From NCBI GenBank assembly GCA_964034945.1, contig OZ035964.1, positions 7,142,328 through 7,206,327 on the forward strand: DNA of 64,000 nt, in the 5' to 3' direction. Origin of the DNA: Chrysopilus asiliformis. Its lineage: Eukaryota > Arthropoda > Insecta > Diptera > Rhagionidae. Positions 8,496 to 22,439 of this stretch are shown in pieces. The first letter of the stretch is position 1. Each line of letters opens with the position of its first letter. The notes under the pieces were generated by a model. The model ran no database searches. It was not told where the DNA came from and saw only the letters and a list, made by a program, of their open reading frames with translations. Position numbers and translations under genes: made by a program.

Positions 8496-9668
8496 CTACA
8501 ATTTACTTAAAATGATTCTTTTACGAAATATAGCACGAGACATGTTAAAATCAAAAAACATTGACCAATTGTTGAACAACTGGCACATATTGCTAATAGG
8601 CTCGTTAGTTCCGTAAACAGTCCTATGGAACGGTACGTTTAGAAAGGGGTGAGATCTTAGAGAACGGGAGGGGACGTTAAAACCAATTTTTGACAAAATT
8701 ACAGGGGAGTCAATAATTCCTAACATAACATTAAAAAGAAACATGGTACGTAACAAATCACGACGAAAACCTAACGTGTCAAGGTTAATCAATGTACACC
8801 TAGATACGTATGGCGGGAGCTCAAGCCTATCTGACCAACTCAGACGGCGAAGTGCAAATCGCAGAAATCTTTTTTGGATGGATTCTATTCGCTTAATGTG
8901 AACTTCATAATTGGGACTCCAAACAATACACGCATATTCCAATATTGGCCTTACAATAGTTATAAAAATACTTTTCAGCGCATAAGGATTAGTTAGATCA
9001 CGGGAAAAACGCATAATAAAACCTAAAAGTCCGTTCGCTTTTGAAGTAATATAATCGATGTGATTATTAAACGTTAGTTTGATATCAAACACCACCCCAA
9101 GATCTTTGATCGCATTAACTCTATTAATTGTTATATTGCTAATTTTATAATCGAAAAGTACGGGCTTGAGCTTTCGATGGAGTGACATGGAAAAGCATTT
9201 AGAGACGTTTAAAGTTATGTAATTGTTTACACACCAATCAGACAGTGCATTCAAATCACTCTGCAACAAATCAGAATCTTGAAAGCTGTCTACGACTCGA
9301 AAAACTTTCAGATCGTCAGCATACAGCAAACATTTAGACGATTTAAGGACGTTACACAGGTCATTAGTAAATAAAATAAATAAAAGGGGGCCAAGATGAC
9401 TCCCTTGCGGGACACCAGAACGAACTACAAAGAATCGTGAAAATAAATTAAAAATTTTTACACATTGCATGCGAGAAGATAAATAAGACGATAACCAACA
9501 AAGAAGACTAGAATGTATTCCCAATATTGCGAGTTTTTTCAATAAAATCTTATGTTGAACACGATCAAACGCTTTTGAAAAATCCGTATATATGGCATCA
9601 ACTTGGTGACCATCTTCTATTTTATACTGGCAATAATTTGTAAATTCAACTAAATTTGTTGCAGTTGA
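8496..9668 (-). pseudogene. LINE reverse transcriptase, C-terminal fragment, unit 2
   Basis: Palm and thumb with an intact YADD and Pro at residue 111. Thr118, Asn165 and Lys214; identical at protein level to the unit 4 copy. The open frame extends into the MITE to 9719. Confidence 0.95.
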
Positions 9669-10134
9669 AGGAGCCGCTCCATTGCCATGACTTTTTCCCA
9701 TGACAAAAAAATGAGACACATTTATGTGAAGATACCTTGGCGAGAAAGGGAGATAAGAATCAACTGCAAAAATTTGTCGGCAAATGCAAAAATAATTTCC
9801 CCTCTTTTGTTATGGCGATTTTATGGCGATGTTATGGCGATTTCTACTACAATCACATTTGTCCCTTGTCCTTGAAACTGTTATTATAGCGTGATGTCAT
9901 CTTAAAAGCTTTTTCTCCTTCGCATGCATAGTCAAAAGCTTTGTTACCATGCCAATTTGAACATTATATTCATAGCATAAGGTTTGCTATGATTGCTATA
10001 AAGTTGTTAAACTGGAAGGGAAAACGTTTACCTTGTATTCAGTCATTCCTTTTTAGATCTACATAAGTCTATCTTGCTCTAGTTTCCTGCATTTTTTTGT
10101 CATGGGAAAAAGTCATGGCAATGGAGCGGCTCCT
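9669..10134. mobile_element. 466-bp MITE, unit 2 copy
   Basis: Same ends and TGA duplication as in unit 1. No coding capacity. Confidence 0.9.
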
Positions 10135-10967
10135 TGATCGACCTTTAACGAATCCGTGCTGATGGATGGATATGTGTTGCTTAAGCGTGGCAGTTAAAAC
10201 ATTGCACACGAGTTTTTCGAATAATTTGGCGACAGTGGGAAGAATCGCGATCGGGCGATAATTTTTTATATTATTCTTACTACCACTTTTAAAAACAGGT
10301 GTTATATAGGAAGTTTTCCAGGCAGAGGGAAACTGACCTAAACGCAAAGAATAATTAAATATTGTGGTCAATGGATAGCACAGACTTTCGGCACAATTCT
10401 TAAGAATGAAAGGAGAAACAAGATCAGGCCCAGCCCCCTTCTTAACATTTAAACCATTCAACTCGGTAAGAACAGAGTCAACATCTAGTTCAATTGATCC
10501 AATATTAACAATGTTTTCACATAATGATAAATTTATAGAATTATCGTCCGGAGGATCAACGTAGACACTCTGGAAAAAATCAGCGAATAGATTCAAAATA
10601 TCTTTCTCACAATTCGCAACTGTCTCATCAAGAAACATTCTTTTAGGGTAGCCAGATGACTTTTTTTTAAGTTAACGAAGTTCCAAAATTTGGACGGATC
10701 AGAGACTAGATTGTTTTGAAGATCTAATAAATAAGATTTGTAATTTGACTTCTGAATAGCAGCAAATCTTTTGCGCAAATACGAGTACGTTTGATAATGT
10801 ATATTAAGTCTAGTGCGAACGTACAATTTATAAGCTTTGCGTTTGGAGTTTTTTACTCTTGATAAAAATTTCGTGTACCATGGCGGGTGCCTATGGAATG
10901 CAATCTTCTTTTTCGGAACAAAAAGCTCAAAACCAACATATAAAAAACAATAAAAATTATTAGCTTA
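10135..10967 (-). pseudogene. LINE reverse transcriptase, N-terminal fragment, unit 2 (frameshifted)
   Basis: Linker plus fingers region. The T8 run near 10670 breaks the frame exactly as in units 1, 4 and 7. Confidence 0.92.
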
Positions 10968-13900
10968 GTTTTAGACGTATTTGCCGCTAGTACCGGCTGA
11001 TGAATTTAGCTCCGGTACTAGCAATGTGAAGAAATGCACAAGTACTAACTTTTCGTTGGTACCGAGTATCAGAGCTAGTACCTGGACTAGCTAGACTCCA
11101 CTTTAGTACTCTGTGAAGAAATTGGCCGTAAGTTCGTTAATGGGCAAAAATGGACCGTACGAACGAAAATGTTTTTTGCGAATATCTCAAAAACGATGCA
11201 TCTTATCAAAAAAGTCCAAGAACAAAAGTTATTTAGGATATGATTCTACATAAAACTACCATACATCAAAATCCGATTGGAATAAGTTTTAAAACATCTT
11301 ATTGGAAAGTTTGACTTCAAAGTGGAATTTTGGTACAACTGTTCGAATTTTGATACGAATATCACCATACGGGTCTCCAATCATTGCCAAATTGGCAATT
11401 ATAGCTTTTGTTATGTTTTAAAACGGGTCCCTACGATATACAAACTAGCTTATCTGTCTAACATCTAGCGGCCTAGCATCTTTTTTCAATAATAATACAT
11501 AAAGAAAGAAATGGACTGACGTTGCGAGTTCAAAATTACATCGTGAAAATTAAACGGTGGAAATGGCACAATGGAAAAACCACGGGGACATTCACGATGC
11601 AAATAACACGGTGAAAGTCAGGCGGTGGAAACTGCATTGTGGACTTCGCACGGTAAAAAATGCACGGTGAAAATTTCACGGTCAAAATTGCACGGTGGAA
11701 ATTACAATGTGGATTTCGCACGGTGGGGAGCTGCACGGTGAACACTCCACGGTGGAAATAACACGGTGGAACGTTAGAAGCGTGGAAATGCACGGTGGAA
11801 TCACACAATGAAAAATACACAGTGGCAATTTGACATCGACGGAGAATAATGAATGGTGCAAATGGTAGACAGACGGACAGGCTTTTACCAATCAAAATCT
11901 TTTGACATCCTTAACACCCTGCTGTAGTTCATTTTTGTGTCCGACGATTGGTTCGATGCGTTACAAACGGAATACCAAATCTAATATACTATGATATGAT
12001 TCTCATACAGTGTCCTTTTTTAATTATCCTCAGACAAGAAATATCCATATGGCTCAGCTCTCCAAAAACGAACGCAGATGCTTTAAAAAACCGTTCGAAA
12101 ACTCTCCAAAAAAAAAATACTAAATCCTACAAATTTTGACGCCAAAAAATTGCGTCTGTTTGGTCGCTCCAAATATCAAAGTCCATCTCTGTGCCCAGTT
12201 TAGTCTTCATAAGGCATTCCTGCGAAATTCAAAATTTTTTCGCGTGGTTTTTATACCCGTATGGTATGTATACCAAAGGGTATAGTATACTAACTTTGCC
12301 TTACCGTTTGTAACGCCAAGATCCCGTCATCACACACAAAAATGAATTATACCAGTGTGTTTAGAATGATAAAAATAATTAATTTTTGCATGTCCGTCCG
12401 TCCGTCTGTCCGTCCGTCCGTCCGTCTGTCCGTCTGTGGCGCGGATTGCGGGCGCACGGATTGAGCTAGAGACTAGAAATTTTGCACAGTTCCGTTTCTC
12501 GTAAAATGCAAGGCTAACGGCCGATTTCTTCACAGAGTACTAACGCTATTACCGGTATTAGACCAAAATTTGGTACTCAAATTGGTATCAAGTCATTTCT
12601 TCACCAAGTACTAGCGCGCCTTAGTACGGACTTTGGTACGGAGTATTAGCTGGTACTCATTATTTCCTAGACCCTCAAAATCGAGGGTCTAGCGATGTTA
12701 GTACTCGAATTTATGCCAATTTGATTTCTTCACCTATAATATAATACTGGCGTAGTCGATTTTTATTGAATTGATTATATTATTCTGTGATTGGTTTTTG
12801 TGTATGTAGAAAATGGATTTGATTTTTGGCGGTGATGGTTTATTTCGCGATTGCGACGACATCGAGAGTGATGGGCAAGTAGTGATGAATTATCGATTTG
12901 ACCGCCGAATCTACCATATGCCACAATGAAATACAATAAATAATTGGGACGATGTGGATTTTTTTTTTGCGTTTTTGAATGCCGAAAACAACGTTTATTT
13001 ACGTTCTACAATTGGTAGCGGACGATTTGCAACACCCACAGCCATGGCAAAAAAAAGGAATCCGATGTAATTTCATTTTTATACCCGTATGGTGAAACCA
13101 AAGGGTATATTAAATTTGCCTTACCGTTTGTAACGCCAAGATCCCGTCATCACACACAAAAATGAATTACACCAGTGTGTTTAGAATGATAAAAAAAATT
13201 GAATTTTTCCATCACCACCAAAACGTATCCTTTTCGTTTTCGGCACCTCGTTTTTGCAGAAAATTTTTCACGGTAAGATTTCGTTTCACACACTACATTC
13301 AGAATTTATTGGAGCATTTTTGTCCAAGATATTAGAAATGATAAGAAATTAGAAGACCGAAGTTCGGCTTCGACCAAAAATTGACATACGGTGAGACTCT
13401 AGCGCCAGCACCTAAAAGCGTGACAAGTAGTGGGAATGGGGTTCGAAAAGGTAAAAATTAGCGTAACATAAACTTATAGGCATTTATTTGAAATTAAAAC
13501 GCGAACATTACAAAGATATTTCATTAGATGTAATTTTAAACTATAATGTAGCCTAGTGAAATCAAAGAGTTTTGATCCAAGATAAATCGTTCTCTTGGGC
13601 TTCACTCCGTTTCGAAGCGGACTACTGCTTGGAGATGAAATGTTCTCTTTCTTCTTCCGCTTCTCCTTTTTAATCTTTAGTAATGCATCTCCGGGGTTAA
13701 CGTCTTCAGGATGTTCCCTCCTCTTTTTCCGATTGCCTCCCTCACAATTCTTGAGACGCTCAACAATCTCTTCACTTAATCCTACTTTTGTAATCGGCCT
13801 CATGAAGAGGATGTCTCTCCTTGAGATTACTGGCAAATGGGACAGTCTTTTCCTTGTACTGCTTTTCCTTGTACTGCTTTTCCTTGTAACGTTCTCCATT

Positions 13901-14253
13901 TTGATATTCTTCAGCTTCTGCCGGAAAATAATACGATTGGAACTTCACGGAAAATTCACGGAACACAGCGAACAATAATATTTTATTTATTGAAAAAATA
14001 ACGTACACAAATTCACGGAAATTCACGGCGAACAATAATATTTCAAATTCAAATGTCAAAATAGTGTCAAAATCGGTTTTAGACGTATTATTATTATTAA
14101 TTTCATAGCCAACAGGTACAAAAATCCTAACAGGCAGATTCCAACAAATACAATAGATTTAAGAAAAATAATATTAAAGAAAAATAAATAAAAGCAAAAT
14201 TACAATAAAAAAATAGATAAAATATATAGTGCATCAGAAAAACAAAATCAAAA

Positions 14254-15426
14254 CTACAATTTACTTAAAATGATTCTTTTACGAAACATAGCACGAGACA
14301 TGTTAAAATCAAAAAACATTGACCAATTGTTGAACAACTGGCACATATTGCTAATAGGCTCGTTAGTTCCGTAAACAGTCCTATGGAACGGTACGTTTAG
14401 AAAGGGGTGAGATCTTAGAGAACGGGAGGGGACGTTAAAACCAATTTTTGACAAAATTACAGGGGAGTCAATAATTCCTAACATAACATTAAAAAGAAAC
14501 ATGGTACGTAACAAATCACGACGAAAACCTAACGTGTCAAGGTTAATCAATGTACACCTAGATACGTATGGCGGGAGCTCAAGCCTATCTGACCAACTCA
14601 GACGGCGAAGTGTAAATCGCAGAAATCTTTTTTGGATGGATTCTATTCGCTTAATGTGAACTTCATAATTGGGACTCCAAACAATACACGCATATTCCAA
14701 TATTGGCCTTACAATAGTTATAAAAATACTTTTCAGCGCATAAGGATTAGTTAGATCACGGGAAAAACGCATAATAAAACCTAAAAGTCCGTTCGCTTTT
14801 GAAGTAATATAATCGATGTGATTATTGAACGTTAGTTTGATATCAAACACCACCCCAAGATCTTTGATCGCATTAACTCTATTAATTGTTATATTGCTAA
14901 TTTTATAATCGAAAAGTACGGGCTTGAGCTTTCGATGGAGTGACATGGAAAAGCATTTAGAGACGTTTAAAGTTATGTAATTTTTTACACACCAATCAGA
15001 CAGTGCATTCAAATCACTCTGCAACAAATCAGAATCTTGAAAGCTGTCTACGACTCGAAAAACTTTCAGATCGTCAGCATACAGCAAACATTTAGACGAT
15101 TTAAGGACGTTACACAGGTCATTAATAAATAAAATAAATAAAAGGGGGCCAAGATGACTCCCTTGCGGGACACCAGAACGAACTACAAAGAATCGTGAAA
15201 ATAAATTAAAAAATTTTACACATTGCATGCGAGAAGATAAATAAGACGATAACCAACAAAGAAGACTAGAATGTATTCCCAATATTGCGAGTTTTTTCAA
15301 TAAAATCTTATGTTGAACACGATCAAACGCTTTTGAAAAATCCGTATATATGGCATCAACTTGGTGAGCATCTTCTATTTTATACTGGCAATAATTTGTA
15401 AATTCAACTAAATTTGTTGCAGTTGA
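14254..15426 (-). pseudogene. LINE reverse transcriptase, C-terminal fragment, unit 3
   Basis: YADD intact. Ala37 (shared only with unit 9), Phe89, Ile118, Lys165, Lys214 and a private Thr289. The open frame extends to 15477 in the MITE. Confidence 0.95.
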
Positions 15427-15892
15427 AGGAGCCGCTCCATTGCCATGACTTTTTCCCATGACAAAAAAATGAGACACATTTATGTGAAGATACCTTGGCG
15501 AGAAAGGGAGATAAGAATCAACTGCAAAAATTTGTCGGCAAATGCAAAAATAATTTCCCCTCTTTTGTTATGGCGATTTTATGGCGATGTTATGGCGATT
15601 TCTACTACAATCACATTTGTCCCTTGTCCTTGAAACTGTTATTATAGCGTGATGTCATTTTAAAAGCTTTTTCTCCTTCGCATTCATAGTCAAAAGCTTT
15701 GTTACCATGCCAATTTGAACATTATATTCATAGCATAAGGTTTGCTATGATTGCTATAAAGTTGTTAAACTGGAAGGGAAAACGTTTACCTTGTATTCAG
15801 TCATTCCTTTTTAGATCTACATAAGTCTATCTTGCTCTAGTTTCCTGCATTTTTTTGTCATGGGAAAAAGTCATGGCAATGGAGCGGCTCCT
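15427..15892. mobile_element. 466-bp MITE, unit 3 copy
   Basis: Ends and TGA duplication as in unit 1. Has a gcattcatag variant shared only with unit 5, where others read gcatgcatag. Confidence 0.9.
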
Positions 15893-16726
15893 TGATCGAC
15901 CTTTAACGAATCCGTGCTGATGGATGGATATGTGTTGCTTAAGCGTGGCAGTTAAAACATTGCACACGAGTTTTTCGAATAATTTGGCGACAGTGGGAAG
16001 AATCGCGATCGGGCGATAATTTTTTATATTATTCTTACTACCACTTTTAAAAACAGGTGTTATATAGGAAGTTTTCCAGGCAGAGGGAAACTGACCTAAA
16101 CGCAAAGAATAATTAAATATTGTGGTCAATGGATAGCACAGACTTTCGGCACAATTCTTAAGAATGAAAGGAGAAACAAGATCAGGCCCAGCCCCCTTCT
16201 TAACATTTAAACCATTCAACTCGGTAAGAACAGAGTCAACATCTAGTTCAATTGATCCAATATTAACAATGTTTTCACATAATGATAAATTTATAGAATT
16301 ATCGTCCGGAGGATCAACGTAGACACTCTGGAAAAAATCAGCGAATAGATTAAAAATATCTTTCTCACAATTCGCAACTGTCTCATCAAGAAACATTCTT
16401 TTAGGGTAGCCAGATGACTTTTTTTTTAAGTTAACGAAGTTCCAAAATTTGGACGGATCAGAGACTAGATTGTTTTGAAGATCTAATAAATAAGATTTGT
16501 AATTTGACTTCTGAATAGCAGCAAATCTTTTGCGCAAATACGAGTACGTTTGATAATGTATATTAAGTCTAGTGCGAACGTACAATTTATAAGCTTTGCG
16601 TTTGGAGTTTTTTACTCTTGATAAAAATTTCGTGTACCATGGCGGGTGCCTATGGAATGCAATCTTCTTTTTCGGAACAAAAAGCTCAAAACCAACATAT
16701 AAAAAACAATAAGAATTATTAGCTTA
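15893..16726 (-). pseudogene. LINE reverse transcriptase, N-terminal fragment, unit 3
   Basis: T9 run keeps the frame open from the linker through HQHGFVKG into the MITE, about 252 codons from a TTG at 16585 plus upstream linker. A Leu-to-Phe change (KDIFNLF) is shared only with unit 8. Confidence 0.92.
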
Positions 16727-19700
16727 GTTTTAGACGTATTTGCCGCTAGTACCGGCTGATGAATTTAGCTCCGGTACTAGCGATGTGAAGAAATGCACAA
16801 GTACTAACTTTTCGTTGGTACCGAGTATCAGAGCTAGTACCTGGACTAGCTAGACTCCACTTTAGTACTCTGTGAAGAAATTGGCCGTAAGTTCGTTAAT
16901 GGGCAAAAATGGACCGTACGAACGAAAATGTTTTTTTGCGAATATCTCAAAAACCATGCATCTTATCAAAAAAGTCCAAGAACAAAAGTTATTTAGGATA
17001 TGATTCTACATAAAACTACCATACATCAAAATCCGATTGGAATAAGTTTTAAAAAATCTTATTGGAAAGTTTGACTTCAAAGTGGAATTTTGGTACAACT
17101 GTTCGAATTTTGATACGAATATCACCATACGGGTCTCCAATCATTGCCAAATTGGCAATTATAGCTTTTGTTATGTTTTAAAACGGGTCCCTACGATATA
17201 CAAACTAGCTTGTCTGTCTAACATCTAGCGGCCTAGCATCTTTTTTCAATAATAATACATAAAGAAAGAAATGGACTGACGTTGCGAGTTCAAAATTACA
17301 TCGTGAAAATTAAACGGTGGAAATGGCACAATGGAAAAACCACGGGGACATTCACGATGCAAATAACACGGTGAAAGTCAGGCGGTGGAAACTGCATTGT
17401 GGACTTCGCACGGTAAAAAATGCACGGTGAAAATTTCACGGTCAAAATTGCACGGTGGAAATTACAATGTGGATTTCGCACGGTGGGGAGCTGCACGGTG
17501 AACACTCCACGGTGGAAATAACACGGTGGAACGTTAGAAGCGTGGAAATGCACGGTGGAATCACACAATGAAAAATACACAGTGGCAATTTGACATCGAC
17601 GGAGAATAATGAATGGTGCAAATGGTAGACAGACGGACAGGCTTTTACCAATCAAAATCTTTTGACATCCTTAACACCCTGCTGTAGTTCATTTTTGTGT
17701 CCGACGATTGGTTCGATGCGTTACAAACGGAATACCAAATCTAATATACTATGATATGATTCTCATACAGTGTCCTTTTTTAATTATCCTCAGATCAGAA
17801 ATATCCATATGGCTCAGCTCTCCAAAAACGAACGCAGATGCTTTAAAAAACCGTTCGAAAACTCTCCAGAAAAAAATACTAAATCCTACAAATTTTGACG
17901 CCAAAAAATTGCGTCTGTTTGGTCGCTCCAAATATCAAAGTCCATCTCTGTGCCCAGTTTAGTCTTCATAAGGCATTCCTGCGAAATTCAAAATTTTTTC
18001 GCGTGGTTTTTATACCCGTATGGTATGTATACCAAAGGGTATAGTATACTAATTTTGCCTTACCGTTTGTAACGCCAAGATCCCGTCATCACACACAAAA
18101 ATGAATTATACCAGTGTGTTTAGAATGATAAAACTAATTAATTTTTGCATGTCCGTCCGTCCGTCTGTCCGTCCGTCCGTCCGTCCGTCTGTCCGTCTGT
18201 GGCGCGGATTGCGGGCGCACGGATTGAGCTAGAGACTAGAAATTTTGCACAGTTCCGTTTCTCGTAAAATGCAAGGCTAATGGCCGATTTCTTCACAGAG
18301 TACTAACGCTATTACCGGTATTAGACCAAAATTTGGTACTCAAATTGGTATCAAGTCATTTCTTCACCAAGTACTAGCGCGCCTTAGTACGGACTTTGGT
18401 ACGGAGTATTAGCTGGTACTCATTATTTCCTAGACCCTCAAAATCGAGGGTCTAGCGATGTTAGTACTCGAATTTATGCCAATTTGATTTCTTCACCTAT
18501 AATATAATACTGGCGTAGTCGATTTTTATTGAATTGATTATATTATTCTGTGATTGGTTTTTGTGTATGTAGAAAATGGATTTGATTTTTGGCGGTGATG
18601 GTTTATTTCGCGATTTCGACGACATCGAGAGTGATGGGCAAGTAGTGATGAATTATCGATTTGACCGCCGAATCTACCATATGCCACAATGAAATACAAT
18701 AAATAATTGGGACGATGTGGATTTTTTTTTGCGTTTTTGAATGCCGAAAACAACGTTTATTTACGTTCTACAATTGGTAGCGGACGATTTGCAACACCCA
18801 CAGCCATGGCAAAAAAAAGGAATCCGATGTAATTTCATTTTTATACCCGTATGGTGAAACCAAAGGGTATATTAAATTTGCCTTACCGTTTGTAACGCCA
18901 AGATCCCGTCATCACACACAAAAATGAATTACACCAGTGTGTTTAGAATGATAAAAAAAATTGAATTTTTCCATCACCACCAAAACGTATCCTTTTCGTT
19001 TTCGGCACCTCGTTTTTGCAGAAAATTTTTCACGGTAAGATTTCGTTTCACACACTACATTCAGAATTTATTGGAGCATTTTTGTCCAAGATATTAGAAA
19101 TGATAAGAAATTAGAAGACCGAAGTTCGGCTTCGACCAAAAATTGGCATACGGTGAGACTCTAGCGCCAGCACCTAAAAGCGTGACAAGTAGTGGGAATG
19201 GGGTTCGAAAAGGTAAAAATTAGCGTAACATAAACTTATAGGCATTTATTTGAAATTAAAACGCGAACATTACAAAGATATTTCATTAGATGTAATTTTA
19301 AACTATAATGTAGCCTAGTGAAATCAAAGAGTTTTGATCCAAGATAAATCGTTCTCTTGGGCTTCACTCCGTTTCGAAGCTGACTACTGCTTGGAGATGA
19401 AATGTTCTCTTTCTTCTTCCGCTTCTCCTTTTTAATCTTTAGTAATGCATCTCCGGGGTTAACGTCTTCAGGATGTTCCCTCCTCTTTTTCCGATTGCCT
19501 CCCTCACAATTCTTGAGACGCTCAACAATCTCTTCACTTAATCCTACTTTTGTAATCGGCCTCATGAAGAGGATGTCTCTCCTTGAGATTACTGGGAAAT
19601 GGGACAGTCTTTTCCTTGTACTGCTTTTCCTTGTAACGTTCTCCATTTTGATATTCTTCAGCTTCTGCCGGAAAATAATACGATTGGAACTTCACGGAAA

Positions 19701-19967
19701 ATTCACGGAACACAGCGAACAATAATATTTTATTTATTGAAAAAATAACGTACACAAATTCACGGAAATTCACGGCGAACAATAATATTTCAAATTCAAA
19801 TGTCAAAATAGTGTCAAAATCGGTTTTAGACGTATTATTATTATTAGGCAGATTCCAACAAATACAATAGATTTAAGAAAAATAATATTAAAGAAAAATA
19901 AATAAAAGCAAAATTACAATAAAAAAATAGATAAAATATATAGTGCATCAGAAAAACAAAATCAAAA

Positions 19968-21140
19968 CTACAATTTACTTAAAATGATTCTTTTACGAAA
20001 TATAGCACGAGACATGTTAAAATCAAAAAACATTGACCAATTGTTGAACAACTGGCACATATTGCTAATAGGCTCGTTAGTTCCGTAAACAGTCCTATGG
20101 AACGGTACGTTTAGAAAGGGGTGAGATCTTAGAGAACGGGAGGGGACGTTAAAACCAATTTTTGACAAAATTACAGGGGAGTCAATAATTCCTAACATAA
20201 CATTAAAAAGAAACATGGTACGTAACAAATCACGACGAAAACCTAACGTGTCAAGGTTAATCAATGTACACCTAGATACGTATGGCGGGAGCTCAAGCCT
20301 ATCTGACCAACTCAGACGGCGAAGTGCAAATCGCAGAAATCTTTTTTGGATGGATTCTATTCGCTTAATGTGAACTTCATAATTGGGACTCCAAACAATA
20401 CACGCATATTCCAATATTGGCCTTACAATAGTTATAAAAATACTTTTCAGCGCATAAGGATTAGTTAGATCACGGGAAAAACGCATAATAAAACCTAAAA
20501 GTCCGTTCGCTTTTGAAGTAATATAATCGATGTGATTATTAAACGTTAGTTTGATATCAAACACCACCCCAAGATCTTTGATCGCATTAACTCTATTAAT
20601 TGTTATATTGCTAATTTTATAATCGAAAAGTACGGGCTTGAGCTTTCGATGGAGTGACATGGAAAAGCATTTAGAGACGTTTAAAGTTATGTAATTGTTT
20701 ACACACCAATCAGACAGTGCATTCAAATCACTCTGCAACAAATCAGAATCTTGAAAGCTGTCTACGACTCGAAAAACTTTCAGATCGTCAGCATACAGCA
20801 AACATTTAGACGATTTAAGGACGTTACACAGGTCATTAGTAAATAAAATAAATAAAAGGGGGCCAAGATGACTCCCTTGCGGGACACCAGAACGAACTAC
20901 AAAGAATCGTGAAAATAAATTAAAAATTTTTACACATTGCATGCGAGAAGATAAATAAGACGATAACCAACAAAGAAGACTAGAATGTATTCCCAATATT
21001 GCGAGTTTTTTCAATAAAATCTTATGTTGAACACGATCAAACGCTTTTGAAAAATCCGTATATATGGCATCAACTTGGTGACCATCTTCTATTTTATACT
21101 GGCAATAATTTGTAAATTCAACTAAATTTGTTGCAGTTGA
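19968..21140 (-). pseudogene. LINE reverse transcriptase, C-terminal fragment, unit 4
   Basis: YADD intact. Thr118, Asn165, Lys214, Ile397; same protein as unit 2. The open frame extends to 21191 in the MITE. Confidence 0.95.
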
Positions 21141-21606
21141 AGGAGCCGCTCCATTGCCATGACTTTTTCCCATGACAAAAAAATGAGACACATTTATGTG
21201 AAGATACCTTGGCGAGAAAGGGAGATAAGAATCAACTGCAAAAATTTGTCGGCAAATGCAAAAATAATTTCCCCTCTTTTGTTATGGCGATTTTATGGCG
21301 ATGTTATGGCGATTTCTACTACAATCACATTTGTCCCTTGTCCTTGAAACTGTTATTATAGCGTGATGTCATCTTAAAAGCTTTTTCTCCTTCGCATGCA
21401 TAGTCAAAAGCTTTGTTACCATGCCAATTTGAACATTATATTCATAGCATAAGGTTTGCTATGATTGCTATAAAGTTGTTAAACTGGAAGGGAAAACGTT
21501 TACCTTGTATTCAGTCATTCCTTTTTAGATCTACATAAGTCTATCTTGCTCTAGTTTCCTGCATTTTTTTGTCATGGGAAAAAGTCATGGCAATGGAGCG
21601 GCTCCT
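21141..21606. mobile_element. 466-bp MITE, unit 4 copy
   Basis: Ends and TGA duplication as in unit 1. Shares gtcatctta with units 1 and 2; all others have gtcatttta. Confidence 0.9.
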
Positions 21607-22439
21607 TGATCGACCTTTAACGAATCCGTGCTGATGGATGGATATGTGTTGCTTAAGCGTGGCAGTTAAAACATTGCACACGAGTTTTTCGAATAATTTG
21701 GCGACAGTGGGAAGAATCGCGATCGGGCGATAATTTTTTATATTATTCTTACTACCACTTTTAAAAACAGGTGTTATATAGGAAGTTTTCCAGGCAGAGG
21801 GAAACTGACCTAAACGCAAAGAATAATTAAATATTGTGGTCAATGGATAGCACAGACTTTCGGCACAATTCTTAAGAATGAAAGGAGAAACAAGATCAGG
21901 CCCAGCCCCCTTCTTAACATTTAAACCATTCAACTCGGTAAGAACAGAGTCAACATCTAGTTCAATTGATCCAATATTAACAATGTTTTCACATAATGAT
22001 AAATTTATAGAATTATCGTCCGGAGGATCAACGTAGACACTCTGGAAAAAATCAGCGAATAGATTCAAAATATCTTTCTCACAATTCGCAACTGTCTCAT
22101 CAAGAAACATTCTTTTAGGGTAGCCAGATGACTTTTTTTTAAGTTAACGAAGTTCCAAAATTTGGACGGATCAGAGACTAGATTGTTTTGAAGATCTAAT
22201 AAATAAGATTTGTAATTTGACTTCTGAATAGCAGCAAATCTTTTGCGCAAATACGAGTACGTTTGATAATGTATATTAAGTCTAGTGCGAACGTACAATT
22301 TATAAGCTTTGCGTTTGGAGTTTTTTACTCTTGATAAAAATTTCGTGTACCATGGCGGGTGCCTATGGAATGCAATCTTCTTTTTCGGAACAAAAAGCTC
22401 AAAACCAACATATAAAAAACAATAAAAATTATTAGCTTA
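21607..22439 (-). pseudogene. LINE reverse transcriptase, N-terminal fragment, unit 4 (frameshifted)
   Basis: Linker and fingers region, broken by the T8 run near 22133-22140. Confidence 0.92.

Larger units (their letters stand above)
8365..10967 (-). mobile_element. 5'-truncated LINE, unit 2 copy
   Basis: Same 14-bp target duplication on both sides and the same 5' break point as unit 1. Short 3' end (33-bp stretch absent). T8 run present. Confidence 0.92.
6791..11128. mobile_element. Harbinger-like element, unit 2 copy
   Basis: Same terminal repeats and TAA flanks as in unit 1; the first base is c, matching the cggccg form. Contains the nested LINE and MITE. Confidence 0.85.
5718..11436. 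repeat. Tandem macrosatellite unit 2 (5719 bp)
   Basis: Same order of parts as unit 1. The minisatellite starts near 5816, the Lys-rich remnant is at 7749-8174, and the LINE spans 8365-10967. The LINE has the short 3' end and the T8 frameshift. It carries the even-type alleles in the reverse transcriptase (Thr118, Asn165). Confidence 0.97.
14090..16726 (-). mobile_element. 5'-truncated LINE, unit 3 copy, long 3' end
   Basis: Flanked by the same 14-bp duplication (left copy 14076-14089). Has the 33-bp stretch containing ggctatgaaatt (minus strand) next to the ATT tail. I take this as the fuller, ancestral 3' end. Confidence 0.92.
12518..16887. mobile_element. Harbinger-like element, unit 3 copy
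   Basis: TAA flanks kept. The left terminal repeat reads ttcttcacagag, a better match to the right repeat than in units 1, 2 and 5 (ttctttacag). Confidence 0.85.
11437..17196. repeat. Tandem macrosatellite unit 3 (5760 bp)
   Basis: Same order of parts. The Lys-rich remnant is at 13474-13899 and the LINE at 14090-16726, with the long 3' end. Odd-type reverse-transcriptase alleles (Ile118, Lys165). T9 run, so the N-terminal fragment is open. Confidence 0.97.
19837..22439 (-). mobile_element. 5'-truncated LINE, unit 4 copy
   Basis: Same duplication and break point as the others. Short 3' end. Confidence 0.92.
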
